Assembly (NCBI RefSeq): GCF_016919005.1
Contig: NZ_JAFFQE010000004.1
Location: forward strand, 1 to 64,000
Direction: 5' to 3'
DNA: 64,000 bases
Origin: Desulfopila inferna
GTDB taxonomy: Bacteria > Desulfobacterota > Desulfobulbia > Desulfobulbales > Desulfocapsaceae
The position numbers were made by a program, and so were the translations under genes. A model generated the notes under the pieces. That model saw only the letters and a list, made by a program, of their open reading frames with translations. It ran no database searches and had not been told where the DNA came from. This document shows positions 16,206-24,800 of the stretch, piece by piece (positions within the stretch are counted from its first letter, which is position 1; every line of letters starts with the position of its first letter).

Positions 16206-18239
16206 ATGTACACTTCATTTTACAAATTGTCGGAACTGCCATTCAATATCAGCACTGATACACGGTTTCTCTGGCGTGGGGAAAAGCACGAGGAGGCCCT
16301 GGCCAATCTTAAATACGGTCTGCTGGAAGCCAATGGCTATGTGGTACTGACAGGGGATGTCGGAACAGGAAAAACAACCCTGGTCAATGCTCTTATCGAG
16401 AATCTGGATGACAATGTGATCGTTGCAAATATCAATCATCCTACACTTGAGACAGTCGAGTTCTTTCATCTGGTGGCCAAGACCTATGATCCTTCGGCAG
16501 AAATAAAAAGCAAGACCGAGTTTCTCTTTTTCTTTAAATCGTTCCTGCAAAAATCTCATGCTGCAGGCAAGGTCGTTCTCCTGGTCATTGATGAGGCTCA
16601 CTGCCTGTCCAAAGAACTTCTCGAGGAGATCCGCCTGCTCTCCAATATGGAGCATGCAGGCATGAAGTTAATCAATATTTTCTTTGTCGGACAGAATGAA
16701 TTCAAGGAATCGATGCTGTGCAAGCAGTTCAGGGCGCTGCGCCAGAGAATTACACTCTTTTATGATATAGAACCCTTTTCAGAAAGTGAGACTTTGAAAT
16801 ATGTGTCACACCGACTGAAGGTTGCCGGTGCCAAGAAACAGTTGTTTACCCGGGAGGCGATACGCGAGATTCAGAATTTTACATGCGGATATCCGCGGTT
16901 GATCAATATTCTGTGCGGCCGCTGCCTGCTGACAGGCTATGTCAAGGACAGTAAAGTCATAGATAAAGCTATTGTGATGGAGTGCGTTAATGAGATCCGT
17001 TTCCTGGATCCGAATGCCTCGGCGGTTCCGGAAAAAAATATCGATATGCATTCCGACCGATATCCTACCCTTACGGTAAACGAGTTGCCCGAACCGATGG
17101 TGAGCTTGAAAAACGAACATCCTCATCAGGAAGAAACTCGTGAAGATCTCGCAACAAAGGCGGAAGACCTTCAGGGGAATTTCAGAAAAACACATCGTAA
17201 AAAGAACCGACTTCCTGTGATGCCTATAGTGCTGCTGGGATTTTTGGGTCTAGGTTTTTATGGGGCCGCCCTCACTATGGATATAGATTTAAAGGGTGAG
17301 GCCGCGGCAATTTTGGAAAGATTAGATAAATTTGACTGGATGAATGATGTTCAGGAATCGAAGAAAACAGCGAGACCAGATATATCCTTAATTGCCGAGC
17401 AGCAGCGAGGTGAGGTTCATCAGTTAGCCATCGGGCAGTTACCTGAAGTTCCCGAAAAGTTGCTTACACCAAAACCAAATCAGTCGAAAGAGATAGAAGA
17501 AGAAGTGGCTGCGCCAAAAAACCTGACGGTTGCGGCAGAGGAGCCTGTGCGGGAAGAGACTGCCCCTGCCAAATTATCGCCTCCGGAGGAACAATCACCG
17601 GCTGCATCTCAATCAGCTGAAATTAAGGCAGTAGAACCCTCGCAGCTGCCTCAGTCAACGACCCTGGAACTGGCCTCCGCAGCATTGCAGAGGAATAATT
17701 TTCAGACAGCAATTGATTTACTGGAAGCTGACAAAAACAGTGCCGGTGCAGCTGACTCGAAGAAGACATATGCCAAAGCCCTGGTTGGCCGTGCCGAACA
17801 GCTTATGGCGGGCTCTCCGGTTGAAGCCGAAATTTTGTTTCACAAAGCCGTCGAAGTAGATCCTGAGAATATAAAAGCACACTTTAATCTAGGAAAAATC
17901 TATACCCGCTCCAAGGAGTATGCGCTGGCTATTGATGCATACCGGAAAGCCGGAACATTGGATCCTGGTATGTCGGATGCGTTTTTCAATCTCGGTTTCA
18001 TTTATGCGACAACGGGAATGTATGAAGATGCCGAAAAACTGTTTTTGCGGGTTGTTGGTCTGGAACCCGATTATCTTGATAAAGCGCTTTTTAATCTTGC
18101 AGTAATTCAGGAAAAACTTGGTAAAAACAGAGAATGCCTTGATAATTTGAAAATGGCGGTGAGGATTAATCCGGAAAATCAAAAAGTCCGGGATTATTTA
18201 AAGCGTTTTTCCGGGCCTGCTGAGGAGATTGTACGATGA
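16206..18239 (+). CDS. ExeA/GspA-like AAA ATPase with transmembrane segment and TPR tail
   Basis: The 677-residue protein begins with an ExeA-type AAA ATPase: Walker A GDVGTGKTT (residues 50-58), Walker B VVLLVIDEAH (about 120-130) and a sensor region. A single membrane helix (about residues 335-358) follows, then a proline- and glutamate-rich linker and tetratricopeptide repeats (about 530-670). The ATPase should be cytoplasmic and the TPRs periplasmic. ExeA-type proteins help assemble secretin complexes or act in exopolysaccharide/exosortase loci, using a periplasmic domain to reach the cell wall; here TPRs replace the usual peptidoglycan-binding domain. The start at 16206 is chosen because the conserved family start MYTSFYKL begins there. 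It overlaps the next gene by 4 bases. Confidence 0.85.
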   Translation: MYTSFYKLSELPFNISTDTRFLWRGEKHEEALANLKYGLLEANGYVVLTGDVGTGKTTLVNALIENLDDNVIVANINHPTLETVEFFHLVAKTYDPSAEIKSKTEFLFFFKSFLQKSHAAGKVVLLVIDEAHCLSKELLEEIRLLSNMEHAGMKLINIFFVGQNEFKESMLCKQFRALRQRITLFYDIEPFSESETLKYVSHRLKVAGAKKQLFTREAIREIQNFTCGYPRLINILCGRCLLTGYVKDSKVIDKAIVMECVNEIRFLDPNASAVPEKNIDMHSDRYPTLTVNELPEPMVSLKNEHPHQEETREDLATKAEDLQGNFRKTHRKKNRLPVMPIVLLGFLGLGFYGAALTMDIDLKGEAAAILERLDKFDWMNDVQESKKTARPDISLIAEQQRGEVHQLAIGQLPEVPEKLLTPKPNQSKEIEEEVAAPKNLTVAAEEPVREETAPAKLSPPEEQSPAASQSAEIKAVEPSQLPQSTTLELASAALQRNNFQTAIDLLEADKNSAGAADSKKTYAKALVGRAEQLMAGSPVEAEILFHKAVEVDPENIKAHFNLGKIYTRSKEYALAIDAYRKAGTLDPGMSDAFFNLGFIYATTGMYEDAEKLFLRVVGLEPDYLDKALFNLAVIQEKLGKNRECLDNLKMAVRINPENQKVRDYLKRFSGPAEEIVR

Positions 18240-18715
18240 AGATAATCAAAATAGCTGTTACCTGGCTGATATTTGCATTCAGTGTATTCTGGTTTTCCGG
18301 CTGCAGTGTGGTCGAGCCCGTCGGTTTGGGAGATAAGCCTTCCCAGGCGTCATCCGAAGAATATTTGACCCATATAATTACACGTCAGGGAGAAAATCTT
18401 ACTACCATCTCCATGTGGTATACGGGATCAGGGAAAAACTGGCAGCGCATTGCAGAAGTAAATTCATTGATTGATCCTCGACGTATCCGGATCGGTGATA
18501 AAATTCTCATACCGGAAAATTTGTTGATAACGCGCGAAACGATGCCGATCGATTATCTTGAACTCATTGCTGAAAATGAAGTGGTGGTGCCTCAATCTCC
18601 CGCACCAACTCCTCCCCCGGCCGAGGTCGAACTTTTCGGCCCCATTGATACAGTGACGCCGGCCGGCAGTCCGGGGGAAGGCGATTCAGTCCTTCCTCTG
18701 GAAACCATCGAATAA
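18236..18715 (+). CDS. LysM-domain lipoprotein
   Basis: The 159-residue protein has a lipoprotein signal ending in WFSGC, and a LysM peptidoglycan-binding domain at about residues 43-95 (TRQGENLTTISMWYTGSGKNW, given in part, then RIRIGDKILIP). A proline-rich tail follows. The start overlaps the end of the ATPase gene (ATGA), so the two are translationally coupled. It probably anchors the ATPase/TPR protein's periplasmic part to the cell wall or helps a secretin; this is inferred. Confidence 0.88.
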   Translation: MKIIKIAVTWLIFAFSVFWFSGCSVVEPVGLGDKPSQASSEEYLTHIITRQGENLTTISMWYTGSGKNWQRIAEVNSLIDPRRIRIGDKILIPENLLITRETMPIDYLELIAENEVVVPQSPAPTPPPAEVELFGPIDTVTPAGSPGEGDSVLPLETIE

Positions 18716-19028
18716 ATCCTTCAGAATTCTATTTGGAATGTTCCCGTTCTCCTGATTTCCGGCAGCAGGCCAGTGGAATATTGCTCACCCATTTGATACA
18801 TTTCTTGAGCCGAAACAATTTAGAAAAGTTAGTAGCTTTTCCAATTGCGTGAAGTATTATGAGCTCGTAAAACTCTCGATCTGCGTCGTTTCAGATACCA
18901 TACATGGTATATCGAATTTTTTACAACGTCATCAAGGTACCTTTCAGAGGGTATTATAATGAGTCCGGCTCAGCCGGATCAGGTAAATATATTGTCTTTT
19001 CAGGAGAAGAGGGACGAGTTTTAAAGTT
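18716..19028. other. Intergenic region with family-1 repeat
   Basis: The 313-base spacer holds a copy of the dispersed repeat (18861-18935) and no recognised gene. No convincing promoter was found. Confidence 0.5.
18861..18935. repeat. Dispersed palindromic repeat, family 1, short copy
   Basis: It begins GAGCTCGTAAAACTCTCGAT and ends TTTTTTACAACGTCATCAA. A perfect ATACCAT/ATGGTAT palindrome lies at its centre (18895-18910). It shares outer arms with copies near 46.2, 48.4 and 50.7 kb. Confidence 0.6.
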
Positions 19029-19880
19029 ATGCGATCATTTATCATTTACATCTGCTGCCTGATGCTTTTTTCCGGTTGCGGCAGGTCAGCTAGAGAAAGA
19101 AGTCCGGAGGAACAGGAAATGAAATCCACTTCCCCGTCTGTTGAAGCACCACAACCTGAGGCACAGGTCGTGACAAAGGTAAAACCTGAGGCTTCGCTTG
19201 CTCAAGCGCCGAAAGCAGCCGGGCAGGTTGTAGAGTCGACAACTACCACTAAACCACCAGTTGTTGAGAAAACAGTCGGACCGGTTGGCATTGAAGTTAT
19301 CGGTGCCGATAGACAGAAAAAGGTCTTCGAGTTTGTGGTAATCGAAGGAGAAAACTATCCTGTACCGGATCCCTGGAAGGGCAGGAAGATCGGTGAGAAA
19401 CCGAATATGTCTGCGTTGAGGCAGATTCCGGTGGCCTATACCCTGAATCAGTCAAAACTCTACCTTCATGAAAAGGCCTTGGAAGCCTTTGTCGAAATGG
19501 CGCAGAGCGCCCAAGAGGATGATGTCCATCTACAGGTTCATTCCGGTTTTCGCAGCAAGAATTATCAGCAAAAGATCTTCAGTAAACTTATGGCCGGGGG
19601 CAGAACCTGGGAGGATCTTGTACGCTATGTGGCGCCGCCGGGCTATTCAGAACATATGCTTGGCTTTTCCGTGGATCTCTACCCAAGCAATTGGCAGTTT
19701 GCCTCGACTAAAGCCTATGATTGGCTGAAAGAGCATGGCGAATCTTTTGGCTTCAGCGAAACGTACCCGCAATTCGGCCAGGAAGGTTATCCCTGGGAAG
19801 CCTGGCACTGGCGCTTTTCGCCTTCGTCTAAAGCGGTAGTCAAACACAGTCCCGCAAAAGACGAAATTATAGAAAAATGA
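19029..19880 (+). CDS. M15-family carboxypeptidase lipoprotein (VanY/D-Ala-D-Ala type)
   Basis: The 283-residue protein has a lipoprotein signal (LMLFSGC), a 90-residue low-complexity spacer and a C-terminal M15B peptidase domain. Zinc ligands are in HSGFRSKNYQQKIF (region), SEHMLGFSVDL (His and Asp) and EAWHWRF (His). It trims peptidoglycan stem peptides, probably D-Ala-D-Ala or L,D bonds, in the outer-membrane/periplasm space. It follows the ATPase and LysM genes in the same direction, but a 313-base repeat-containing gap separates them, so it may have its own promoter. Confidence 0.88.
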   Translation: MRSFIIYICCLMLFSGCGRSARERSPEEQEMKSTSPSVEAPQPEAQVVTKVKPEASLAQAPKAAGQVVESTTTTKPPVVEKTVGPVGIEVIGADRQKKVFEFVVIEGENYPVPDPWKGRKIGEKPNMSALRQIPVAYTLNQSKLYLHEKALEAFVEMAQSAQEDDVHLQVHSGFRSKNYQQKIFSKLMAGGRTWEDLVRYVAPPGYSEHMLGFSVDLYPSNWQFASTKAYDWLKEHGESFGFSETYPQFGQEGYPWEAWHWRFSPSSKAVVKHSPAKDEIIEK

Positions 19881-19901
19881 TATAGAGTCAGGTGGTAAGC
19901 A

Positions 19902-19970
19902 GTAGATCGAGCTTTCTTGAAGTTGGAGTTTATGCCCGTACGGGTGCTTATCGCCATCCCATCACTTCCA
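19902..19970 (+). repeat. Dispersed repeat, family 1, partial copy
   Basis: It contains GAAGTTGGAGTTTATGCCC followed by GTACGGGTGCTTATCG, nearly identical to segments near 31.2, 37.9 and 46.3 kb. It lies between two convergent genes. Confidence 0.6.
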
Positions 19971-19982
19971 GATTGACCCAAA

Positions 19983-20006
19983 CAGAGGGGCTTTGTGGCC
20001 TCTCTG
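19983..20006. terminator. Possible bidirectional terminator between convergent genes
   Basis: CAGAGGGG (19983-19990) and CCTCTCTG (19999-20006) form an imperfect 8-bp stem between genes converging from both sides. The T-tract is weak on both strands. Confidence 0.4.
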
Positions 20007-20017
20007 CTTGTCCTGTA

Positions 20018-20707
20018 TCACCTCTTTTTGATATCCGAGCTTCTGAGGATGTAGACAAGCATGATGAAGAGGAGGAAGTCTAATATGGATGCAGTCATGT
20101 AGATGAAGAAGTCCAGTACTACAAAAAGCGAAGGACTGTTTTCCTTAAGGCCGCCCAGGGTAAAATGAGAGAGAAGAAGGAGCATCTCCGAGGCCAGAGC
20201 CATTAGCAAAAGAGGCGCTGAGCCGGCTATATTACGAAAGAAGAAGCTCACCCCGTAGATGAGTGAATCAATGATTTTTCCGGAAACAAAATAAGCCGGT
20301 ACCACATAGATAAAGAGCATGCTGAAAAACAGGATAGTCAGCATGACATAAGCAGTATTTTCGCCTGCTCCCGTGGAAGACATCAGCATCGCCGTGGCTG
20401 TGATGACAGGAATATACATGCAGAACAGCAGAAGGAGGTATCCGCCGACATAGGTTCTGAAGACAGTGGCGATAGAGCTGTACTTTTCTTCAATAATTTC
20501 GTAGTATATTCCGTATATTACCGGGCTGATGAAGATCGCCGACAGGATGGTGATGCTGCTGACAAGATCTGCAAAACCGCTCTTGGGAAAATAGACGATC
20601 AGGCCGTTGAGCAGTCCCACTGCAGCAAGAAAGAGCAATATACGCGGATGGGTACGCACTATATAGATGGCGTAGAGCAGATAGGTCTTCAGGTTCAATG
20701 AATTCAT
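20018..20707 (-). CDS. Membrane protein of unknown function
   Basis: The 229-residue protein has about six predicted membrane helices and short charged loops. No family was recognised. It resembles in general style small membrane proteins with a DUF975/YciC-like arrangement, but no signature was found. It is a single gene, convergent with the carboxypeptidase gene and downstream of the acetyltransferase gene on the same strand, 217 bases away. Confidence 0.7.
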   Translation of the reverse strand: MNSLNLKTYLLYAIYIVRTHPRILLFLAAVGLLNGLIVYFPKSGFADLVSSITILSAIFISPVIYGIYYEIIEEKYSSIATVFRTYVGGYLLLLFCMYIPVITATAMLMSSTGAGENTAYVMLTILFFSMLFIYVVPAYFVSGKIIDSLIYGVSFFFRNIAGSAPLLLMALASEMLLLLSHFTLGGLKENSPSLFVVLDFFIYMTASILDFLLFIMLVYILRSSDIKKR

Positions 20708-20924
20708 TTTCCAGTGTTCTTTTTCAGTTGCAGCTGTTTAAAAATATCTGTTTCTGCATGAGCGACACTTATTCCGGGCAGCCGTGCAGAGTTTCTTTCA
20801 GCAGGCCCAAGAATACTTCATTTGCAATGGTTTGCAATCTCTACGTGCCGCTCAGTCAATGTCTGTCCATAAATCGCGCTTGATGAGTTAGCGCTCCCTG
20901 CACCTACTCTCAATGAGCTGCCCG

Positions 20925-21413
20925 CTACTTGACTTTATGAACAGGATATACCAGGAGAGGTGTTGTTCGGCCCGGAATAGTAGATGGAAACTCTCCTTTG
21001 TACCTGCATCCCATTTTGGTATAAAAGCCGGTCGCATTGGGATCGGCAAGAATACGCAGAGCGTCGTATCCCATCGAAGTACAGATCGTGAGGCAATGAT
21101 GGAAAAGTTCCCGGCCGATTCCTCTGCCGATATACCGCGGCAGCAGAAACATATGCTCGAGCCACAATCCGGCCTCGAGGAAACCCTCACCGACATTCAC
21201 CCCGGTATGAATCTCGGCCAGTGAATAAAATCCTATAATGTCTTCCTCCGTCTCGAAAACAAAGGTAGAGTGGTTTTCAATATATTCAGGGGTGATGGTC
21301 AACTCATCATGCCAAATAATAAAGTAATGATCCGGATAATCCCAATACCTCTTTGCGGAGAAGGATATACGGGTAAGGATCTGGTGCTCATTTCTGTCAG
21401 CGCGTCGAATCAT
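20925..21413 (-). CDS. GNAT family N-acetyltransferase
   Basis: The 162-residue protein has the GNAT core: LWLEHMFLLPRYIGRGIGRELFHH (acetyl-CoA-binding motif A with RYIGRGIG) and ADPNATGFYTKMGCRYKGE (motif B). The acyl acceptor cannot be told from the sequence. The gene stands 13 bases downstream of the cyclase gene on the same strand and is likely co-transcribed with it. Confidence 0.88.
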   Translation of the reverse strand: MIRRADRNEHQILTRISFSAKRYWDYPDHYFIIWHDELTITPEYIENHSTFVFETEEDIIGFYSLAEIHTGVNVGEGFLEAGLWLEHMFLLPRYIGRGIGRELFHHCLTICTSMGYDALRILADPNATGFYTKMGCRYKGEFPSTIPGRTTPLLVYPVHKVK

Positions 21414-21426
21414 GGTGCCGCCGTTT

Positions 21427-22053
21427 TCAAGGGTAGATGCCCACGGCTCTGACCGGGGATCCGTCGGCCTTTGCTATCTTCAGGGGCAGGCAAGAAAAAA
21501 ACAATTGAGGTTCAGGGAGCAGCCCAAGGCTGTTGAGATTTTCTACAATGATCATCTTGTCGAGCAGAATTCGATGTATCGGCAGTTCCCTGGAGTTTTC
21601 TCTATCTGCTGAAAGTGTATCAAAGCCTACTCCCTTAAGGCCGCAGCCGCATAGCAGTTTTGCCGCATTTTCACTGAGAATCGGATAGCCTCTCAAGTAA
21701 CTGTCCTCTCCCCAGAATTTACTCCAGCCGGTGTTCAAAAGAACAAAGTCGACATCTTGCAGATCCCTGATCATGGGTTGAAGAAATGCACAGTCAACAA
21801 CAGGGGTGGATACGGCAAGGCAGAAAGCCCTGCCGCAGAAATGATCGATGTTCAGGTCATCCAGATGCTCCCGGTTCTCGAAGATATGTGCCGGGGCATC
21901 GATGTGAGTTCCGTTGTGGCTGTGCAGGATGATCTTTTTCTCGGCAAAGCCGTCCTGCTGCACAGTGCAGGTATCAAGAATCTGTGGAGCTTCCGTTCCG
22001 GGGTAAACAGTCATGCCGGGGGCTATGGTATGAGAGAGATCAAATACTTTCAT
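21427..22053 (-). CDS. Cyclase family protein (KynB-like metal-dependent hydrolase)
   Basis: The 208-residue protein carries the family signature HNGTHIDAPAHIF (residues about 46-58), whose two histidines and aspartate bind metal, and SHTIAPGMTVYPG at the N-terminus. Relatives include arylformamidase (KynB) and isatin hydrolases; the specific substrate is not shown. It forms a probable two-gene unit with the acetyltransferase. Confidence 0.87.
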   Translation of the reverse strand: MKVFDLSHTIAPGMTVYPGTEAPQILDTCTVQQDGFAEKKIILHSHNGTHIDAPAHIFENREHLDDLNIDHFCGRAFCLAVSTPVVDCAFLQPMIRDLQDVDFVLLNTGWSKFWGEDSYLRGYPILSENAAKLLCGCGLKGVGFDTLSADRENSRELPIHRILLDKMIIVENLNSLGLLPEPQLFFSCLPLKIAKADGSPVRAVGIYP

Positions 22054-22633
22054 GGCAGGTCCCAGTTGCTGAAATAGTACCTTCAGTAATGATGTTTGAA
22101 TAGTTGCCGTTTGGTATTTCCCGGCATCTTACCAGGAATATAATGAAAAGAGGGTAAAATCAATATAAGAAATTTTTTGCAAAGTGATCGGTTTGGTGCG
22201 CCTGACCGGGAATATCCGCCGATTGAGACTAGAAGTTCTGAAATTTTATGAATTTTCAGTGATTTGATCATACCCGGCCAGAAATCAGAATAAGAGGATG
22301 CAAACAGGTCCTGACAGCAACCTCAAAGAGGTGTGATTTGAGGGAAAAAACAATGTTATTTTCTCTGGTTGGGAATTCTTTGAAGAAAAAAACATTGTAT
22401 TTGTTGAGCGTATCTTGAATAATGCGGAGATCTTTCATGACGTATCTTTGCAGAGGCTGCGGTGTCGGATCCTCCTTACCCTTATTTTTTCTGGATGGCA
22501 TGTTTCCTTTGAGAAAGGTAAGGAATGCTGTTCTTGTGGAAGATACTTATTACCATAAGTTCTCTGCCTGGTGGAGAATTATGAATATCAGGGAGCAGGC
22601 GAGTTGACGGTTTATCAGTCCGGAGGTTTGAAA
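22054..22633. other. Divergent intergenic region without recognised gene
   Basis: This stretch of 580 bases, mixed in GC, separates the cyclase and the zinc-ribbon protein genes. Short open frames on both strands lack ribosome-binding sites and family resemblance. Two A-rich tracts (near 22345 and 22385) share an imperfect AACAATGTT/AACATTGT repeat. No RNA was recognised. Confidence 0.5.
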
Positions 22634-24262
22634 ATGAAGATGATTTGTCCCCAGTGCGGGGTAAAGGGTTCTGCTGATAGTTCACTTCTGAATAAAAAGG
22701 TCAAGTGCCCAAAGTGTTTTAGAATTTTTGAGGTTGCTCCTGAGGTGTTCCAGCCTATTTCTGTTGGAGAGATGGAGCTTGAGCAGCTGTATGATTATGT
22801 TGAAAATGATCCTGATACAGCAAGCGAAGAGGAGGTAGACGATGTCCTCAGCAAGCTTTTGTCGAATGATAAGGATATTCATACTCCTTCCTGGGATAAA
22901 GGTATTTTTGATGATGAATATGAACAGTCGGAGGACGACGGGTTTGTTGCCGCACTTGCAGATATCGAGGATGAAATTATCGCAATTGATAACGTTCCCG
23001 AGAGTGGGGATGACACCCTTATTATCATAGAGGATTTCCAGGAAGACGCCGTTTTAGGTGATGGTTATGATCTGCACAGAACCTCAGAAGAAAAGCAGAT
23101 AACCCTGGAGGAAGACAACGAGCCTGGGCAGCCCGAAGAGGAATTGGTTCTCGATGAAGAAGTTTCCGGGGCGTTATCGGACGAATTTGACTGGGATACT
23201 CTGGAACAGCGTTCTCCGGCAGATCAAAGCGAGGAACAATATGTCGCTGATGATACCGAGAAGCAGGAGTACCGGAGTTTTTCGGAGATTGATGAGGAAA
23301 AATCCGAAGAAGAGATCTCCGGAGAGGCAGAAGAGAATGAAGGTGAAGAATTCTTCCGTGATGAAACAGATAAAGAACTGGCCGATGGTGACGATCTATT
23401 TACTGTTGACGAGGACGAGGTTGATGAGGAAGAACAGGATGAAGATGAATCCGCTATTCGCAAGTGCTCAGCCTGTGATGAATATGTTGATCCCGATTCC
23501 AAATATGACTATGCCGGCAATGTTTACTGTTCGAAGTGTGTCCCGGCGGAGTTGAAAAAAGAGAGGGAAGCAGCCATCGCTGCCGCTGCGGCAGGCGCGC
23601 AGCTGGATGCAAAACCCGGACGATTCACTGTCAGCACACTTATTAAAGATGCCTGGCACTATTCCAAGGGTGTCAAAGGGGCTGTATGGGCAGGTCTGCT
23701 GGTGATGTACCTTCTGCTCATCGGTACGGGAATCGGCGCTGTTGTGCTGCTGCCGGAGGTTATTCTCCAGGATGATTCATTTCAGGCTCTGCTGATTGAA
23801 AGCGGTTTGCAGGTGGCGCTCGGTTTTCTTTCTTTTGTGTTTACTGCGGGAATTATTATAATGGCCGTACATAAGATCGGCCGCAAGCCCTTCTCCTGGA
23901 AGATGATCTTCAGCGGATTTTCGCGTTTTGGTTCACTTCTGCTTCTCTTTATTGTGCAATCGATCATGCTGACCATAGGATTCCTGCTGTTTATCCTGCC
24001 GGGAATCTACTTGAGCGTCGGCTATATTCTGGCCATCCCCTTGCTTTTTGAAAAAAAACTCTCTCCGTGGCAGGCTTTGGAGGTATCCCGACAGGCGGTC
24101 CACAAGCGCTGGTGGACGGTCTTCTTTTCCCTTATTGCGATGAGCATCCTCATCACCATTTCGACCATTCCGCTGGGACTCGGGCTGATCTGGACCATAC
24201 CGATGTTTATAGTACTTATTGGCGTCCTTTATTACCATTTCTTCGGTGCTGAGGAGGAGTAG
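22634..24262 (+). CDS. Zinc-ribbon, acidic-linker, multi-span membrane protein
   Basis: The start at 22634 has CGGAGG 7 bases upstream; the frame is open earlier from a GTG at 22571 without such a site. The 542-residue product begins with an MJ0042-type zinc ribbon (CPQCG then CPKC, residues 4-30). A strongly acidic, low-complexity segment of about 230 residues follows, then a second zinc ribbon (CSACDEYVDPDSKYDYAGNV, given in part, then CSKC) and five or so membrane helices (about 345-535). The function is unknown; the layout recalls proteins that bind envelope partners through a zinc ribbon and carry a DUF975-like membrane region. Confidence 0.75.
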   Translation: MKMICPQCGVKGSADSSLLNKKVKCPKCFRIFEVAPEVFQPISVGEMELEQLYDYVENDPDTASEEEVDDVLSKLLSNDKDIHTPSWDKGIFDDEYEQSEDDGFVAALADIEDEIIAIDNVPESGDDTLIIIEDFQEDAVLGDGYDLHRTSEEKQITLEEDNEPGQPEEELVLDEEVSGALSDEFDWDTLEQRSPADQSEEQYVADDTEKQEYRSFSEIDEEKSEEEISGEAEENEGEEFFRDETDKELADGDDLFTVDEDEVDEEEQDEDESAIRKCSACDEYVDPDSKYDYAGNVYCSKCVPAELKKEREAAIAAAAAGAQLDAKPGRFTVSTLIKDAWHYSKGVKGAVWAGLLVMYLLLIGTGIGAVVLLPEVILQDDSFQALLIESGLQVALGFLSFVFTAGIIIMAVHKIGRKPFSWKMIFSGFSRFGSLLLLFIVQSIMLTIGFLLFILPGIYLSVGYILAIPLLFEKKLSPWQALEVSRQAVHKRWWTVFFSLIAMSILITISTIPLGLGLIWTIPMFIVLIGVLYYHFFGAEEE

Positions 24263-24308
24263 GGGACGCTCTCGATTCCCGGATTCCATAAAACCGGGAT
24301 AAAGGTCT

Positions 24309-24384
24309 AACCAGCTGAGCTGGACAGAAACTTTAGGCAGACTGTCTTCCTGCAAAGAACAGGAAAATAGTCTGTAAAGTGCTA
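24309..24384. repeat. Dispersed repeat, family 2 (CCAGCTGAGCTGG type)
   Basis: The near-palindrome CCAGCTGAGCTGG (24311-24323) is followed by ACTTTAGGCAGACT, then GCAAAGAA and a complementary AGTCTGTAAAGT, forming a hairpin. Related copies occur near 37.8, 51.4 and 56.8 kb. Confidence 0.65.
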
Positions 24385-24494
24385 ACAGGGTACTTTCCCG
24401 ATTGAGATGGACTCTTTACAGTACTCTTATTTACAGGGTGTAAGAATCTTATGGGTTTTGGCAAAAATCTCAGAGACACTGAAAGAGGTGAGGT

Positions 24495-24752
24495 ATGGTT
24501 TTAACAACCGCAGGATTGCTGTGGCTGGTAATGGGGGGAATGTGTATCGTGCTGGGAATGTTGGTGCCTGGATTTATGGTCTTCTTTTTTGGCCTCGGTG
24601 CCTTGATAACCGCCGTAATCTCCCTGATGTCCTCCGTATCGATACTTACCCAGCTCGTAATTTTTCTCGGTACTTCACTGGCCATGTTGTATCTCCTGAA
24701 AAATCGACTGGAAGAGATCTTTCCGGGAGATGATTTGTCCGAGGATGAGTAG
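24495..24752 (+). CDS. Short NfeD-like membrane protein
   Basis: The 85-residue protein has two or three membrane helices (WLVMGGMCIVLGMLVPGF and the next hydrophobic stretch) and a short acidic C-terminus. It resembles the membrane portion of NfeD proteins without the usual C-terminal OB-fold. A GAGGTGAGG ribosome-binding site precedes the ATG. Neither a stomatin/SPFH partner nor a protease neighbour is encoded nearby. Identification is tentative. Confidence 0.6.
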   Translation: MVLTTAGLLWLVMGGMCIVLGMLVPGFMVFFFGLGALITAVISLMSSVSILTQLVIFLGTSLAMLYLLKNRLEEIFPGDDLSEDE

Positions 24753-24800
24753 AAACGGGCGGGAATATTTTGGAGTTTTAACCAGCAAGGGTTGAATATT

